Made by a program: the position numbers and the translations under genes. The notes under the pieces were generated by a model that saw only the letters and a list, made by a program, of their open reading frames with translations, made no database searches and was not told the origin of the DNA. Below, one piece after another: positions 1-5,329 of a stretch of DNA of 5,329 bases. The DNA is from Bacteriovoracaceae bacterium (GTDB lineage: Bacteria > Bdellovibrionota > Bacteriovoracia > Bacteriovoracales > Bacteriovoracaceae): positions 1 to 5,329 of the forward strand of contig JAKLJM010000358.1 of assembly GCA_023151145.1 (NCBI GenBank). The letters run 5' to 3'. Positions within the stretch are counted from its first letter, which is position 1. Each line of letters starts with the position of its first letter.

Positions 1-14
1 ATTTTTTTCCTTTA

Positions 15-314
15 TTAAACTGATTCACGTCTGATGATATGAAACCCAAATTGAGTTCGAATTGGTTTAGAGATCTCACCATCTTTTAAAAGTAAAAGGG
101 CTTGTTCAAAAGCCGGTACCATTTTTCTCGGGGCAAAGATGCCTAAAAAACCTTGGTGTTTAGCACTCGAGCATTGCGAATAGTCTTCAGCTAATTTTTC
201 AAATTTTTCTCCCGCTGCAATTCTTTTTAAAATGTCTTTGGCTTCATATTCATGTTTCACTAATATATGACTGGCTGACAAAAGTTTTGGACGTGTAAGT
301 TTCGGATTATTCAT
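15..314 (-). CDS. ppiC: PpiC-type parvulin peptidyl-prolyl cis-trans isomerase
   Basis: A 99-residue single-domain parvulin that catalyses cis-trans isomerisation of peptide bonds before proline. There is no signal peptide or membrane segment, so it should act in the cytoplasm. Family marks are SHILVK with the first conserved His at 16, a Cys at 48 in YSQCSSAK (the position of the active-site Cys in small parvulins), the MVPAF segment at 65-69, and TQFGFHII ending the fold with the second conserved His at 92. The length is close to E. coli PpiC (about 93). One deviation is GFLGIF at 55-60, where the family usually has GDLGEF. The ATG has a good Shine-Dalgarno AGGAAG (minus strand, 325-320) five bases upstream. 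A weak -10-like TAGAAT lies at 350-345 on the minus strand. It is divergent from the exported protein at 442. No terminator is visible in the 14 bases after the stop, so it may be co-transcribed with something off the left edge. Confidence 0.9.
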   Translation of the reverse strand: MNNPKLTRPKLLSASHILVKHEYEAKDILKRIAAGEKFEKLAEDYSQCSSAKHQGFLGIFAPRKMVPAFEQALLLLKDGEISKPIRTQFGFHIIRRESV

Positions 315-384
315 AACTTCTTCCTCAAAATGTTTGATTTTCCTATTCTAATGAAAACTAACAAAAAAATCATCTGAGAATGAA

Positions 385-413
385 TTGACAGGGGTAAGGG
401 AGAGGCATAAAAG
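385..413 (+). promoter_or_regulatory. Sigma-70-type promoter for the exported nuclease-like gene
   Basis: A perfect -35 hexamer TTGACA (385-390) is followed after exactly 17 bases by TAAAAG (408-413, 4 of 6 to TATAAT). Transcription would begin near 420 and give a leader of roughly 20 bases before the ATG at 442. This agrees with the chosen start and argues against translation from the in-frame TTG at 385, which is part of the -35 box itself. Confidence 0.55.
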
Positions 414-441
414 TGGGCTTCAATTATCAAGGGATTTACTA

Positions 442-1026
442 ATGAAATGGTCTACTTTTGCCACATTGATTTTTAGTTTCTTAAGCCTCTTTTCTGTCGA
501 AGCAAAAAGCTTTGGACAAGAAGAAATCATACAAAAATATTTTGATATACTAAAAAACGAAAGTACTGACTTCGAACCAACCGGAGCCGTTTGTGAGCGC
601 GTGGCCGTAAGAGAGCTTGTTAATGATTATCCTGCTGATAAATTTTTTATTAAAAATGGTATTCAGTATGATGAGCGCAACATGACGATCGGTGAGCTTG
701 ACGTGGTAATCTTTGATAAGGCGACAGGTTTAGTTGAAGCTGTTGCCGAGGTAAAGTGCTGGAGAAGTTTTGAAGGTGCTCGTAAAAAAGCAAAAGAACA
801 GCGTATGCGTTTTCAAACTTATCTAAATAAAAATATTGTGATCTATGATGATGAAGGAAAAAAATATCCTAAAAACCAATTCGCCTTAGTAAGACGTTAT
901 TTTTCAATTTCTCAGCAAGGAGGAGTTGGACAAGGATTTGATTTTGAATTGACTCTAGATTTTAAAGAAATGATGGAGCTTCGAAAACGTTTATTAGATT
1001 GTAGAGCATTTAAAAATTGTTTATAA
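442..1026 (+). CDS. Exported hypothetical protein with PD-(D/E)XK nuclease-like core
   Basis: I do not recognise this 194-residue protein as a named family. Residues 1-21 look like a Sec signal peptide: Lys2, a hydrophobic stretch at 5-19, and SVEA before Lys22 as a plausible signal peptidase I site. The mature part has the order expected of a PD-(D/E)XK nuclease: a helix with acidic residues (CERVAVREL, E52/E58), a strand GELDVVIF with D87, a strand AEVKCW with the E103-x-K105 pair, then a basic, Gln-containing helix (KKAKEQRMRF, Q120). Four cysteines remain after cleavage (51, 106, 187, 193), an even number compatible with disulfides outside the cytoplasm. The start was set at ATG 442 because AAGGGA (429-434) lies seven bases upstream; an in-frame TTG at 385 would hide the signal peptide behind 19 charged residues. 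It is monocistronic, with its own promoter and terminator. The nuclease fold is inferred from motif spacing only; a catalytically dead or structural relative is possible. Confidence 0.75.
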   Translation: MKWSTFATLIFSFLSLFSVEAKSFGQEEIIQKYFDILKNESTDFEPTGAVCERVAVRELVNDYPADKFFIKNGIQYDERNMTIGELDVVIFDKATGLVEAVAEVKCWRSFEGARKKAKEQRMRFQTYLNKNIVIYDDEGKKYPKNQFALVRRYFSISQQGGVGQGFDFELTLDFKEMMELRKRLLDCRAFKNCL

Positions 1027-1053
1027 AAAAGGCGCTTTCTAAGCGCCTTTTTT
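1025..1053. terminator. Bidirectional intrinsic terminator between convergent genes
   Basis: A perfect stem GGCGCTT (1031-1037) / AAGCGCC (1041-1047) has a three-base loop, with six A's before it and six T's after it. On either strand this reads as a GC-rich hairpin followed by a U tract. The A/T flanks can extend the stem to 13 pairs. Both stop codons fall in the flanks: the plus gene's TAA at 1024-1026 and the minus gene's at 1054-1052. Confidence 0.93.
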
Positions 1054-1249
1054 ATTGGATGTTTAAAACATCGAATCCAGCTTCTTCAATAGTGTGTTTA
1101 ACATCGTTAGTTTCTTTAGATGTTTTAATTTGAATCGTTTGTGTTTCTAGTGAGACACTCACTTCTGCATTTTGATCTAATGCTTTAAGCGCATTGGTCA
1201 CAGATTTTACACATCCCCCACAAGTCATTCCAGATACCTTAACTTCCAT
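1052..1249 (-). CDS. copZ: CopZ-like heavy-metal-associated (HMA) copper chaperone
   Basis: A 65-residue single HMA domain with the ferredoxin-like beta-alpha-beta-beta-alpha-beta pattern. The metal loop is MTCGGC (8-13), where Cys10 and Cys13 bind Cu(I), and the C-terminal EAGFDV (57-62) is the usual last turn of the domain. The whole protein is the domain, as in CopZ-type cytosolic chaperones that pass copper to a CopA P-type ATPase. There is no membrane segment, so it is not a fragment of an ATPase. A GTG at 1255 is in frame but overlaps the Shine-Dalgarno AAGGGG (1260-1255). ATG 1249 sits five bases after that site and is chosen. Copper is the likely metal because the upstream promoter has a CueR-type operator; other MerR metals are less likely. 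No copA or cueR is in the window, so its partners must lie elsewhere. It converges on the exported protein gene and shares its terminator. Confidence 0.9.
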   Translation of the reverse strand: MEVKVSGMTCGGCVKSVTNALKALDQNAEVSVSLETQTIQIKTSKETNDVKHTIEEAGFDVLNIQ

Positions 1250-1254
1250 ATACA

Positions 1255-1260
1255 CCCCTT
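1255..1260 (-). promoter_or_regulatory. Ribosome binding site that fixes the copZ start
   Basis: AAGGGG on the minus strand, five bases before ATG 1249. The alternative GTG at 1255-1253 uses the last G of this site and would have no ribosome site of its own. Confidence 0.75.
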
Positions 1261-1298
1261 TTTATCTAAATATTGTTTAGAATAGATTCTATAGCTTC

Positions 1299-1329
1299 AC
1301 TATAAACCTTCCCATGGGAGTAAGGTCAA
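1299..1329 (-). promoter_or_regulatory. MerR/CueR-type promoter with 19-bp spacer and copper operator
   Basis: On the minus strand the -35 is TTGACC (1329-1324) and the -10 is TATAGT (1304-1299), separated by 19 bases. That overlong spacer is the signature of promoters untwisted by MerR-family activators. Between and overlapping the boxes (1326-1306) lies ACCTTAC-N7-GGAAGGT, which matches the CueR consensus ACCTTCC-N7-GGAAGGT at 13 of 14 arm positions. Transcription would start near 1291, giving a leader of about 40 bases. The regulator is inferred to be a CueR homologue encoded elsewhere. Confidence 0.85.
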
Positions 1330-1378
1330 GGGGAATTTAGCTAGTTGTCCTCAGAAAATGATAAAAATTATTTAATGT

Positions 1379-1416
1379 AACTCAAGAATTTTTAATGAAT
1401 TAATTCTTATTGAGTT
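1379..1416 (+). repeat. Imperfect inverted repeat upstream of the chemoreceptor gene
   Basis: AACTCAA (1379-1385) pairs with TTGAGTT (1410-1416), and GAATT (1386-1390) with AATTC (1402-1406). This gives twelve pairs with a three-base bulge (1407-1409) and an 11-base loop. A TTTAATG heptamer occurs at 1371-1377 and again at 1391-1397, twenty bases apart. The region is very AT-rich, so chance is a real possibility. It could be an operator or a leader hairpin of the receptor mRNA. Confidence 0.3.
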
Positions 1417-1463
1417 GAATTAAGTTTCCTTTAAGCCTTTGTTCAATATTTTATTTATGTGCG

Positions 1464-1470
1464 AGGGAGG
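1464..1470 (+). promoter_or_regulatory. Ribosome binding site supporting a TTG start
   Basis: AGGGAGG, a near-perfect Shine-Dalgarno, ends five bases before the TTG at 1476. The only nearby upstream ATG (1457) is out of frame, and the first in-frame ATG is codon 46, after the first membrane segment. The TTG is therefore the start. Confidence 0.8.
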
Positions 1471-1475
1471 CTCTT

Positions 1476-3422
1476 TTGAAACGTTCACTAAAATTTCGTT
1501 TAGTAACTTGTGGAATTGGAAGTATTTTGGGTGTGGCTACAGGTTTATCCGTGTATTCATCATTCACATTAAAGGATGAATTAGTTGAAAAATCACAAGC
1601 TCAATCAGAAATGGTTCTGGCCGATTTAACTAGCGAGATAGAACAAAAAATTTTAAGGGCCAAAGAATCGACCATGGCGATGTCTGCCATGCTGGCGCAG
1701 TTAAATGATGAACATCAGATGCGAATTGATCGAAAGCATATGAATGACATTTTAGAGCGTCAACTTGAAGGAAATTCAACATTTTTTGGTACTTATACAT
1801 TATTTGAACCCAATGCTTTTGATGGCAAAGATAATGATTTTGCCAATAAACCTTTTCATGACAAAACCGGAAGAATGATTCCCTATATCACCAGAAAAGA
1901 TGGTGGGGGATTTAATATTGATCCGCTTGTTGATTATGAAAAAGAGGGGGCTGGGGATTATTATTTAATTCCTAAAAAAACCAAACAAGTTTTTTTAAGT
2001 GCTCCTTATGATTATCCAGTTGGAGACAAAAAAGTCTTAATGATTTCTATCGTTGCCCCTGTGTTATCGTCAGGAGAGTTTAAAGGAATTGCTGGAATTG
2101 ATGTGAGTTTAGATTTCTTTCAACAAATGGCCGATTCTATTAAGCTACCACCTGGGGGAAGAGTAATTATTTTTGATGATGCTGGAACAATTGTGGGTTT
2201 TACCGGCAATGCAAAAGCTATTTATAAAAATGTTTTTTCTGAGAAATTTGATCAATATGAAAATTTAAAAAAGGATCGAATTACCAATAAAGAAGATTTT
2301 CATCTTGGAGAATTTAATCTTTCAGCATTACGTCCTATACATTTAGATGGGAAAACTTGGTTTGCAGAAATCGTTATTCCTAAGTCGACAATTATGGCTC
2401 CTATCCAAGCGGCGTTATTAAAACAAATTGGGATCAGTGTTGGATTAGCAGCTTGTTTTATTTTCTTTGGTTTATGGATGCTGAATAAAATTGCCTACAA
2501 TGTAACGATCATTGCTCAAAAATTAGAAAAAACGACAGAAGAAAATAGAACTGCTACAGAGAATGTAAAGGATACTTCAACTCAAGTCGCAAGTGCAACC
2601 AATGAGCAGGCAGCAGCGATTGAAGAGACGGCATCTACTCTAGATGAAATAAGTGCGATGGTGGCAAGAAGTGTGGAAAATGCACAACAATCAGCAAGCC
2701 AGAGCGAAAAAAGTTTAAAAACCGCGCATCTTGGTAAAGAGACGGTAGAGCGAATGATTGATTCCATTCAAGAAATCAGTAAGAGCAACGAAGAAATTAT
2801 GGGTCAAATTAATGATAGTAATAATGAAATTAGATCTATTATTAATATGATTAATGAAATTTCTGAAAAAACCAAAGTAATAAACGATATTGTTTTTCAA
2901 ACAAAACTCTTATCGTTTAATGCATCTGTTGAAGCAGCTCGTGCAGGTGAAAATGGAAAGGGTTTTGCCGTTGTCGCAGAAGAAGTTGGAAAGCTGGCAG
3001 AAATGTCAGGAAATTCGGCCAAAGAAATCAATGAACTTTTAGATAATTCAGGTCGAAGAGTCGAAGAAATTATTCGTAAAACTCAAGACCGAGTTCAATC
3101 TTTAGCACAATCTGGAAGAGGGAAAATTCAAGATGGTGTAAACGTCGCTAATGAATGTGGAAGATTGCTGGATGAAATTGTTGATGGTGCAGACAGAGTA
3201 AAAGCCATGATGAGTGATTTGGCGGAAGCTAACAAACCGCAATCCGAAGGGATTCGCAATATTACTGATGCTATGGGAATGTTGCAGACAACAACTCAAG
3301 CGAATAATAACAGTGTGAATATGATGGCAGATAATACTCAGCGCTTATTCCAAGAAACGGTAGCCCTTGCAGAAAATACGATGGAATTGAAAAAAGAAGT
3401 ATTCGGTTTAAAAGCTGCTTAA
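1476..3422 (+). CDS. Methyl-accepting chemotaxis protein, dCache sensor, no clear HAMP
   Basis: A 648-residue transmembrane chemoreceptor that would control a CheA-CheW array. Order: basic N-terminus and TM1 (about 9-29), periplasmic double-Cache domain (about 31-305), TM2 (about 318-336), cytoplasmic coiled-coil signalling domain (about 340-648). Cache marks include APYDYPVGDKKVLMISIVAP (176-195) and GIAGIDVSLD (204-213) in the distal module, and RVIIFDDAGTIVGFT (229-243) in the proximal one. The Y...R.W motif of amino-acid-binding dCache receptors is not apparent, so the ligand is unknown. A methylation-site match AAAIEETAST has E383/E384. The hairpin tip is intact (INDIVFQTKLLSFNASVEA, then RAGENGKGFAVVAEE, with E492 near the tip), with the less common TKLLSFNAS in place of TNLLALNAA. 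No canonical HAMP follows TM2; coiled coil begins almost at once, and the arms either side of the tip are nearly equal (about 156 residues each). No C-terminal CheR-tether pentapeptide is present. Start is TTG with a strong ribosome site. The CLC gene follows after 33 bases, suggesting co-transcription. Confidence 0.95.
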   Translation: MKRSLKFRLVTCGIGSILGVATGLSVYSSFTLKDELVEKSQAQSEMVLADLTSEIEQKILRAKESTMAMSAMLAQLNDEHQMRIDRKHMNDILERQLEGNSTFFGTYTLFEPNAFDGKDNDFANKPFHDKTGRMIPYITRKDGGGFNIDPLVDYEKEGAGDYYLIPKKTKQVFLSAPYDYPVGDKKVLMISIVAPVLSSGEFKGIAGIDVSLDFFQQMADSIKLPPGGRVIIFDDAGTIVGFTGNAKAIYKNVFSEKFDQYENLKKDRITNKEDFHLGEFNLSALRPIHLDGKTWFAEIVIPKSTIMAPIQAALLKQIGISVGLAACFIFFGLWMLNKIAYNVTIIAQKLEKTTEENRTATENVKDTSTQVASATNEQAAAIEETASTLDEISAMVARSVENAQQSASQSEKSLKTAHLGKETVERMIDSIQEISKSNEEIMGQINDSNNEIRSIINMINEISEKTKVINDIVFQTKLLSFNASVEAARAGENGKGFAVVAEEVGKLAEMSGNSAKEINELLDNSGRRVEEIIRKTQDRVQSLAQSGRGKIQDGVNVANECGRLLDEIVDGADRVKAMMSDLAEANKPQSEGIRNITDAMGMLQTTTQANNNSVNMMADNTQRLFQETVALAENTMELKKEVFGLKAA

Positions 3423-3431
3423 CAAATAGAA

Positions 3432-3455
3432 CTAGAGGAGTAGAATAACCTCTAG
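3432..3455 (+). promoter_or_regulatory. Hairpin holding the CLC gene's Shine-Dalgarno, abutting its ATG
   Basis: CTAGAGG (3432-3438) pairs perfectly with CCTCTAG (3449-3455) across a 10-base loop. The only Shine-Dalgarno-like site, AGGAG (3436-3440), is half in the 5' arm and half in the loop, 15 bases from the ATG at 3456, which is longer than the usual 5-9. The 3' arm touches the start codon. No T tract follows, so it is not a terminator. It looks like a structure that limits or switches translation of the downstream gene. The structure is visible; the role is inferred. Confidence 0.5.
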
Positions 3456-4682
3456 ATGAAAATAAAATTAAAACTCTATATTCTTAGTCTTTTTGGGGGA
3501 AGTTTGGCAGGCGCTGCCGCTTCCCTTTTTCTTTTTTCGCTAGAATATGCTTCGACTTTAAGAGAAAAAAATCATTGGCTCCTTTTTTTCATGCCATTAG
3601 TGGGTGCCTTAGTTGGTTTTCTTTACCTGCGATACGGTTCCATTGCTGGTAGAGGTAATAACCTCATTATTGATGAAATTCATCGACCACTAAAAAAAAC
3701 ACCAGGAATTATGGCTCCTTTGGTTTTTGTGAGTTCGTTTTTATCTCATCTGGTTGGAGCTTCGGTAGGAAGAGAGGGGGCAGCTGTTCAAATGGGAGCG
3801 AGTCTCACGGATCAATTAGGACGTTGGTTTTCACTCACTGACAGCGAGAGAAGAGCTTTATTGATTGCGGGAACTGGTGCTGGTTTCGCAGCTGCTTTAG
3901 GAACACCTGTGGCGGGAGTCTTTTTTGGCATGGAAGTGATTCATGTGGGAAAACTTAAAGTCTCGGCCTTAGTTGAAAGTCTAATTGCTTCGTCGGCAGC
4001 TTACATGACGACTAAAATTTTTGGATTACACCATACACATTTTAAAACAGTTATTTTACCAGATATAAGTTTTAAATTAATTCTGAGTCTTGCTCTTCTG
4101 AGTGGATTATGTGCCATTCTTGCCTGGGTTTTTGTTTCCAGTGTTCATCATTTAGAAAATTTCAGCAAAAAACTTTTCCCTCATTTAATTATTAAAGGTT
4201 TTGTTGGTGGATTGATTCTTTTCATTTTTATTTGGCTGGAAGGAAGTTTTCTTTATTCAGGGTTGGGGATAGCTGAGATTCAAAAAGCTTTTTTGGGAGA
4301 GGCGCAAATTTATTGGCCAATTTTAAAAGGTTTTTTTACGACGTTATCAGTGGCGTTTGGGTTTAAAGGTGGAGAATTTGTACCTTTAGTTTATATCGGG
4401 GCGACATCTGGATCTTTGTTGGCAAATTTTTTAAATTTATCTCCTGTTCTTTTTGCAGCTCTTGGTTTTGCCGCAATTTTTGCTGGAGCAGCCAACACAC
4501 CTATCGCTTGTACTTTAATGGCCATTGAATTATTTGGCTTTCATATAGCACCTTTTGCACTGTTGACTTGTTATTTAACTTATCAAATGACTCCTCATCA
4601 CGGAATTTATGCAGCTCAGGTAAGAACACATGATAAGAAATTTTACTCTTATTTTGAAAGTTGGTGGAAACGTTCCAATTAA
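3456..4682 (+). CDS. CLC-family antiporter, probable CLC-F fluoride/proton exporter (EriC-F type)
   Basis: A 408-residue polytopic inner-membrane CLC transporter without a CBS tail. The gating glutamate is E107 in GREGA (105-109). The chloride-type filter GSGIP is replaced by GRGNNL (65-70), putting Asn68 at or next to the place of the usual Ser, 39 residues before E107. GTGAGFAAALGTPVAG is intact, and the internal proton glutamate of chloride CLCs is Val161 (FGMEV). The GIFAP segment is GGEFVP, with E307. The late pore tyrosine is probably Y385 (HHGIY). From memory of the Enterococcus casseliflavus CLC-F protein (E118, E318, Y396, pore Met79), these positions line up at a constant offset of 11, with Asn68 for Met79. 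Such proteins expel fluoride in exchange for protons. The start is fixed by an in-frame TAG just before the ATG; later starts would cut into the first helix. It lies 33 bases after the chemoreceptor gene. Databases may call it simply a voltage-gated chloride channel. CLC membership is certain; fluoride specificity is inferred. Confidence 0.93.
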   Translation: MKIKLKLYILSLFGGSLAGAAASLFLFSLEYASTLREKNHWLLFFMPLVGALVGFLYLRYGSIAGRGNNLIIDEIHRPLKKTPGIMAPLVFVSSFLSHLVGASVGREGAAVQMGASLTDQLGRWFSLTDSERRALLIAGTGAGFAAALGTPVAGVFFGMEVIHVGKLKVSALVESLIASSAAYMTTKIFGLHHTHFKTVILPDISFKLILSLALLSGLCAILAWVFVSSVHHLENFSKKLFPHLIIKGFVGGLILFIFIWLEGSFLYSGLGIAEIQKAFLGEAQIYWPILKGFFTTLSVAFGFKGGEFVPLVYIGATSGSLLANFLNLSPVLFAALGFAAIFAGAANTPIACTLMAIELFGFHIAPFALLTCYLTYQMTPHHGIYAAQVRTHDKKFYSYFESWWKRSN

Positions 4683-4704
4683 AGATTTTTGGGATGATTT
4701 TAAG

Positions 4705-4734
4705 TTGTCATGTGTAAAAGCTTTCTTCTAACAT
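4705..4734 (+). promoter_or_regulatory. Putative sigma-70-type promoter for the acyl-CoA synthetase
   Basis: TTGTCA (4705-4710, 5 of 6) and TAACAT (4729-4734, 4 of 6) are spaced by 18 bases, giving a start near 4741 and a leader of about 30 bases. There is no clear terminator between the CLC stop at 4682 and this point, so read-through from upstream is also possible. Confidence 0.4.
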
Positions 4735-4760
4735 TAAGTTATCGAGATATTTAATTTTAT

Positions 4761-4766
4761 GGAGGA
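4761..4766 (+). promoter_or_regulatory. Ribosome binding site that fixes the synthetase start
   Basis: GGAGGA lies four bases before ATG 4771. An in-frame ATG at 4759 overlaps this site and has only AT-rich sequence upstream, so 4771 is preferred. Confidence 0.7.
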
Positions 4767-4770
4767 AGGT

Positions 4771-5329
4771 ATGGAGCATAATTATGAATGGGGTTTAGAA
4801 AAAAATCCTGCGAATTTTCAAGCACTGACGCCTCTAGATTTTATTAAAAGAGCCGCAGAAGTCTACCCTCTAAGAACTGCCGTTATTCATGGAAAAATAA
4901 AACGAAATTGGAAAGAAACTTACCTACGCTGTTTAAAATTGGCGTCGGCCCTTCAAAAACGTGGCATAAAACGCGGTGATACTATTGCGATCATGTTGCC
5001 GAATATTCCACAGATGGTTGAAGCTCACTATGCCATTCCTATGTGTGGTGCTGTTTTAAATACATTAAATATTCGCTTAGATGCTGAAAGTATCGCCTTC
5101 ATGCTTCAACATGGTGAAGCCAAAATGATCTTCGTCGATAGTGAATTTTCTTCAGTGATAAAAAAAGCAGTTCTCCATATTGAAAATCCTCCTGTGATCA
5201 TTGATGTTCACGACGAAATGTTTGAAGGGCAAAAAGATGATATTGGAGAAATTGAATACGAGAAATTACTAACAGAGGGTGATGATCATTTTACTGGGCT
5301 GTGCCCTTTAGATGAGTGGGATGCCATTG
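4771..5329 (+). CDS. AMP-binding acyl-CoA synthetase, 5' part (runs off right edge)
   Basis: The first 186 codons are open, with no stop before the edge. The protein belongs to the ANL superfamily, which activates a carboxylic acid with ATP and then joins it to coenzyme A. Visible parts of the N-terminal subdomain are NPANFQALTPLDFIKRAAEV (12-31), a tryptophan-containing strand-helix typical of the fold, GIKRGDTIAIMLPNIPQM (about 65-82) and GAVLNTLNIRL (93-103), followed by HGEAKMIFVD near 120. The opening PANF..LTP..F and the LNTLNIRL segment resemble the medium-chain/methylmercaptopropionate-type ligases and plant acyl-activating enzymes more than E. coli FadD, but substrate cannot be read from this part. 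The ATP-binding P-loop (TSGTTGxPKG) and the CoA-binding C-terminal domain lie beyond the window. Members usually run to about 540 residues, so roughly one third is present. There is no signal peptide, so it should be cytoplasmic. Confidence 0.9.
   Translation, partial: MEHNYEWGLEKNPANFQALTPLDFIKRAAEVYPLRTAVIHGKIKRNWKETYLRCLKLASALQKRGIKRGDTIAIMLPNIPQMVEAHYAIPMCGAVLNTLNIRLDAESIAFMLQHGEAKMIFVDSEFSSVIKKAVLHIENPPVIIDVHDEMFEGQKDDIGEIEYEKLLTEGDDHFTGLCPLDEWDAI

Noticed and set aside
385..441. TTG at 385 as start of the exported protein (213 residues)
   Set aside because: The TTG is the first half of a perfect TTGACA -35 box, has no ribosome site, and would put a charged 19-residue extension before an otherwise good signal peptide. 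ATG 442 has AAGGGA at proper spacing.
1250..1255. GTG at 1255 as start of the copper chaperone (67 residues)
   Set aside because: It overlaps the AAGGGG ribosome site that correctly spaces ATG 1249.
1338..1475. Flagellar sigma-28 (FliA) promoter ahead of the chemoreceptor gene
   Set aside because: AATGATAA (1357) and TTAAGTTT (1421) each resemble half of the consensus, but neither has a partner box at the right spacing. I could not assign a convincing promoter for this gene.
2582..3299. Three short antisense open frames (61-65 codons) inside the chemoreceptor gene
   Set aside because: They lie opposite the conserved signalling domain, have no family resemblance or ribosome sites, and are explained by the repetitive codon pattern of the coiled coil.
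3423..3455. Fluoride (crcB-motif) riboswitch before the CLC gene
   Set aside because: Only 33 bases are available and none of the conserved riboswitch segments is present.
4662..4695. Terminator after the CLC gene
   Set aside because: TGGAA/TTCCA forms only a 5-bp stem with a three-base loop inside the coding end, and no solid T tract follows it directly.
4759..4770. ATG at 4759 as start of the acyl-CoA synthetase
   Set aside because: It overlaps the GGAGGA site serving ATG 4771 and has no Shine-Dalgarno of its own.

Overview
The window is AT-rich DNA, visibly well under 45% GC, from a Gram-negative-type bacterium. It holds five complete genes and the 5' part of a sixth. The chemoreceptor signalling tip (FQTKLLSFNASVEAARAGE), the low GC and the mix of genes would suit a Bdellovibrio/Bacteriovorax-like lineage or another delta-proteobacterium-like group. 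This placement is an inference from sequence style, not a proof.

Layout, left to right. (1) Minus strand, 15-314: a small cytoplasmic parvulin-type prolyl isomerase (PpiC). (2) Plus strand, 442-1026, divergent from ppiC with its own promoter at 385-413: a protein with a signal peptide that I do not recognise by name. Its core has the residue spacing of a PD-(D/E)XK nuclease. (3) 1025-1053: a bidirectional terminator shared with the convergent gene. (4) Minus strand, 1052-1249: a 65-residue MTCGGC heavy-metal-binding protein (CopZ-like). It is preceded by a promoter with a 19-bp spacer and a near-perfect CueR-type operator, so it is very probably copper-induced. (5) Plus strand, 1476-3422: a 648-residue methyl-accepting chemotaxis receptor with a periplasmic double-Cache sensor, no recognisable HAMP domain and a TTG start. 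(6) Plus strand, 3456-4682, only 33 nt downstream: a CLC antiporter with the sequence marks of the fluoride-exporting CLC-F branch. Its Shine-Dalgarno sequence lies inside a hairpin that abuts the start codon. (7) Plus strand, from 4771 past the right edge: an acyl-CoA synthetase of the AMP-binding family, with its own putative promoter.

The genes do not form one pathway. The themes are ion stress (copper chaperone, fluoride exporter), sensing (chemoreceptor) and housekeeping (isomerase, acyl-CoA ligase). The points most worth following are the exported nuclease-like protein, the stand-alone CueR-type promoter, and the chemoreceptor/CLC-F gene pair with a hairpin-occluded ribosome site. I saw no mobile element, CRISPR array, tRNA or rRNA, and no gene-free stretch over 300 bases.
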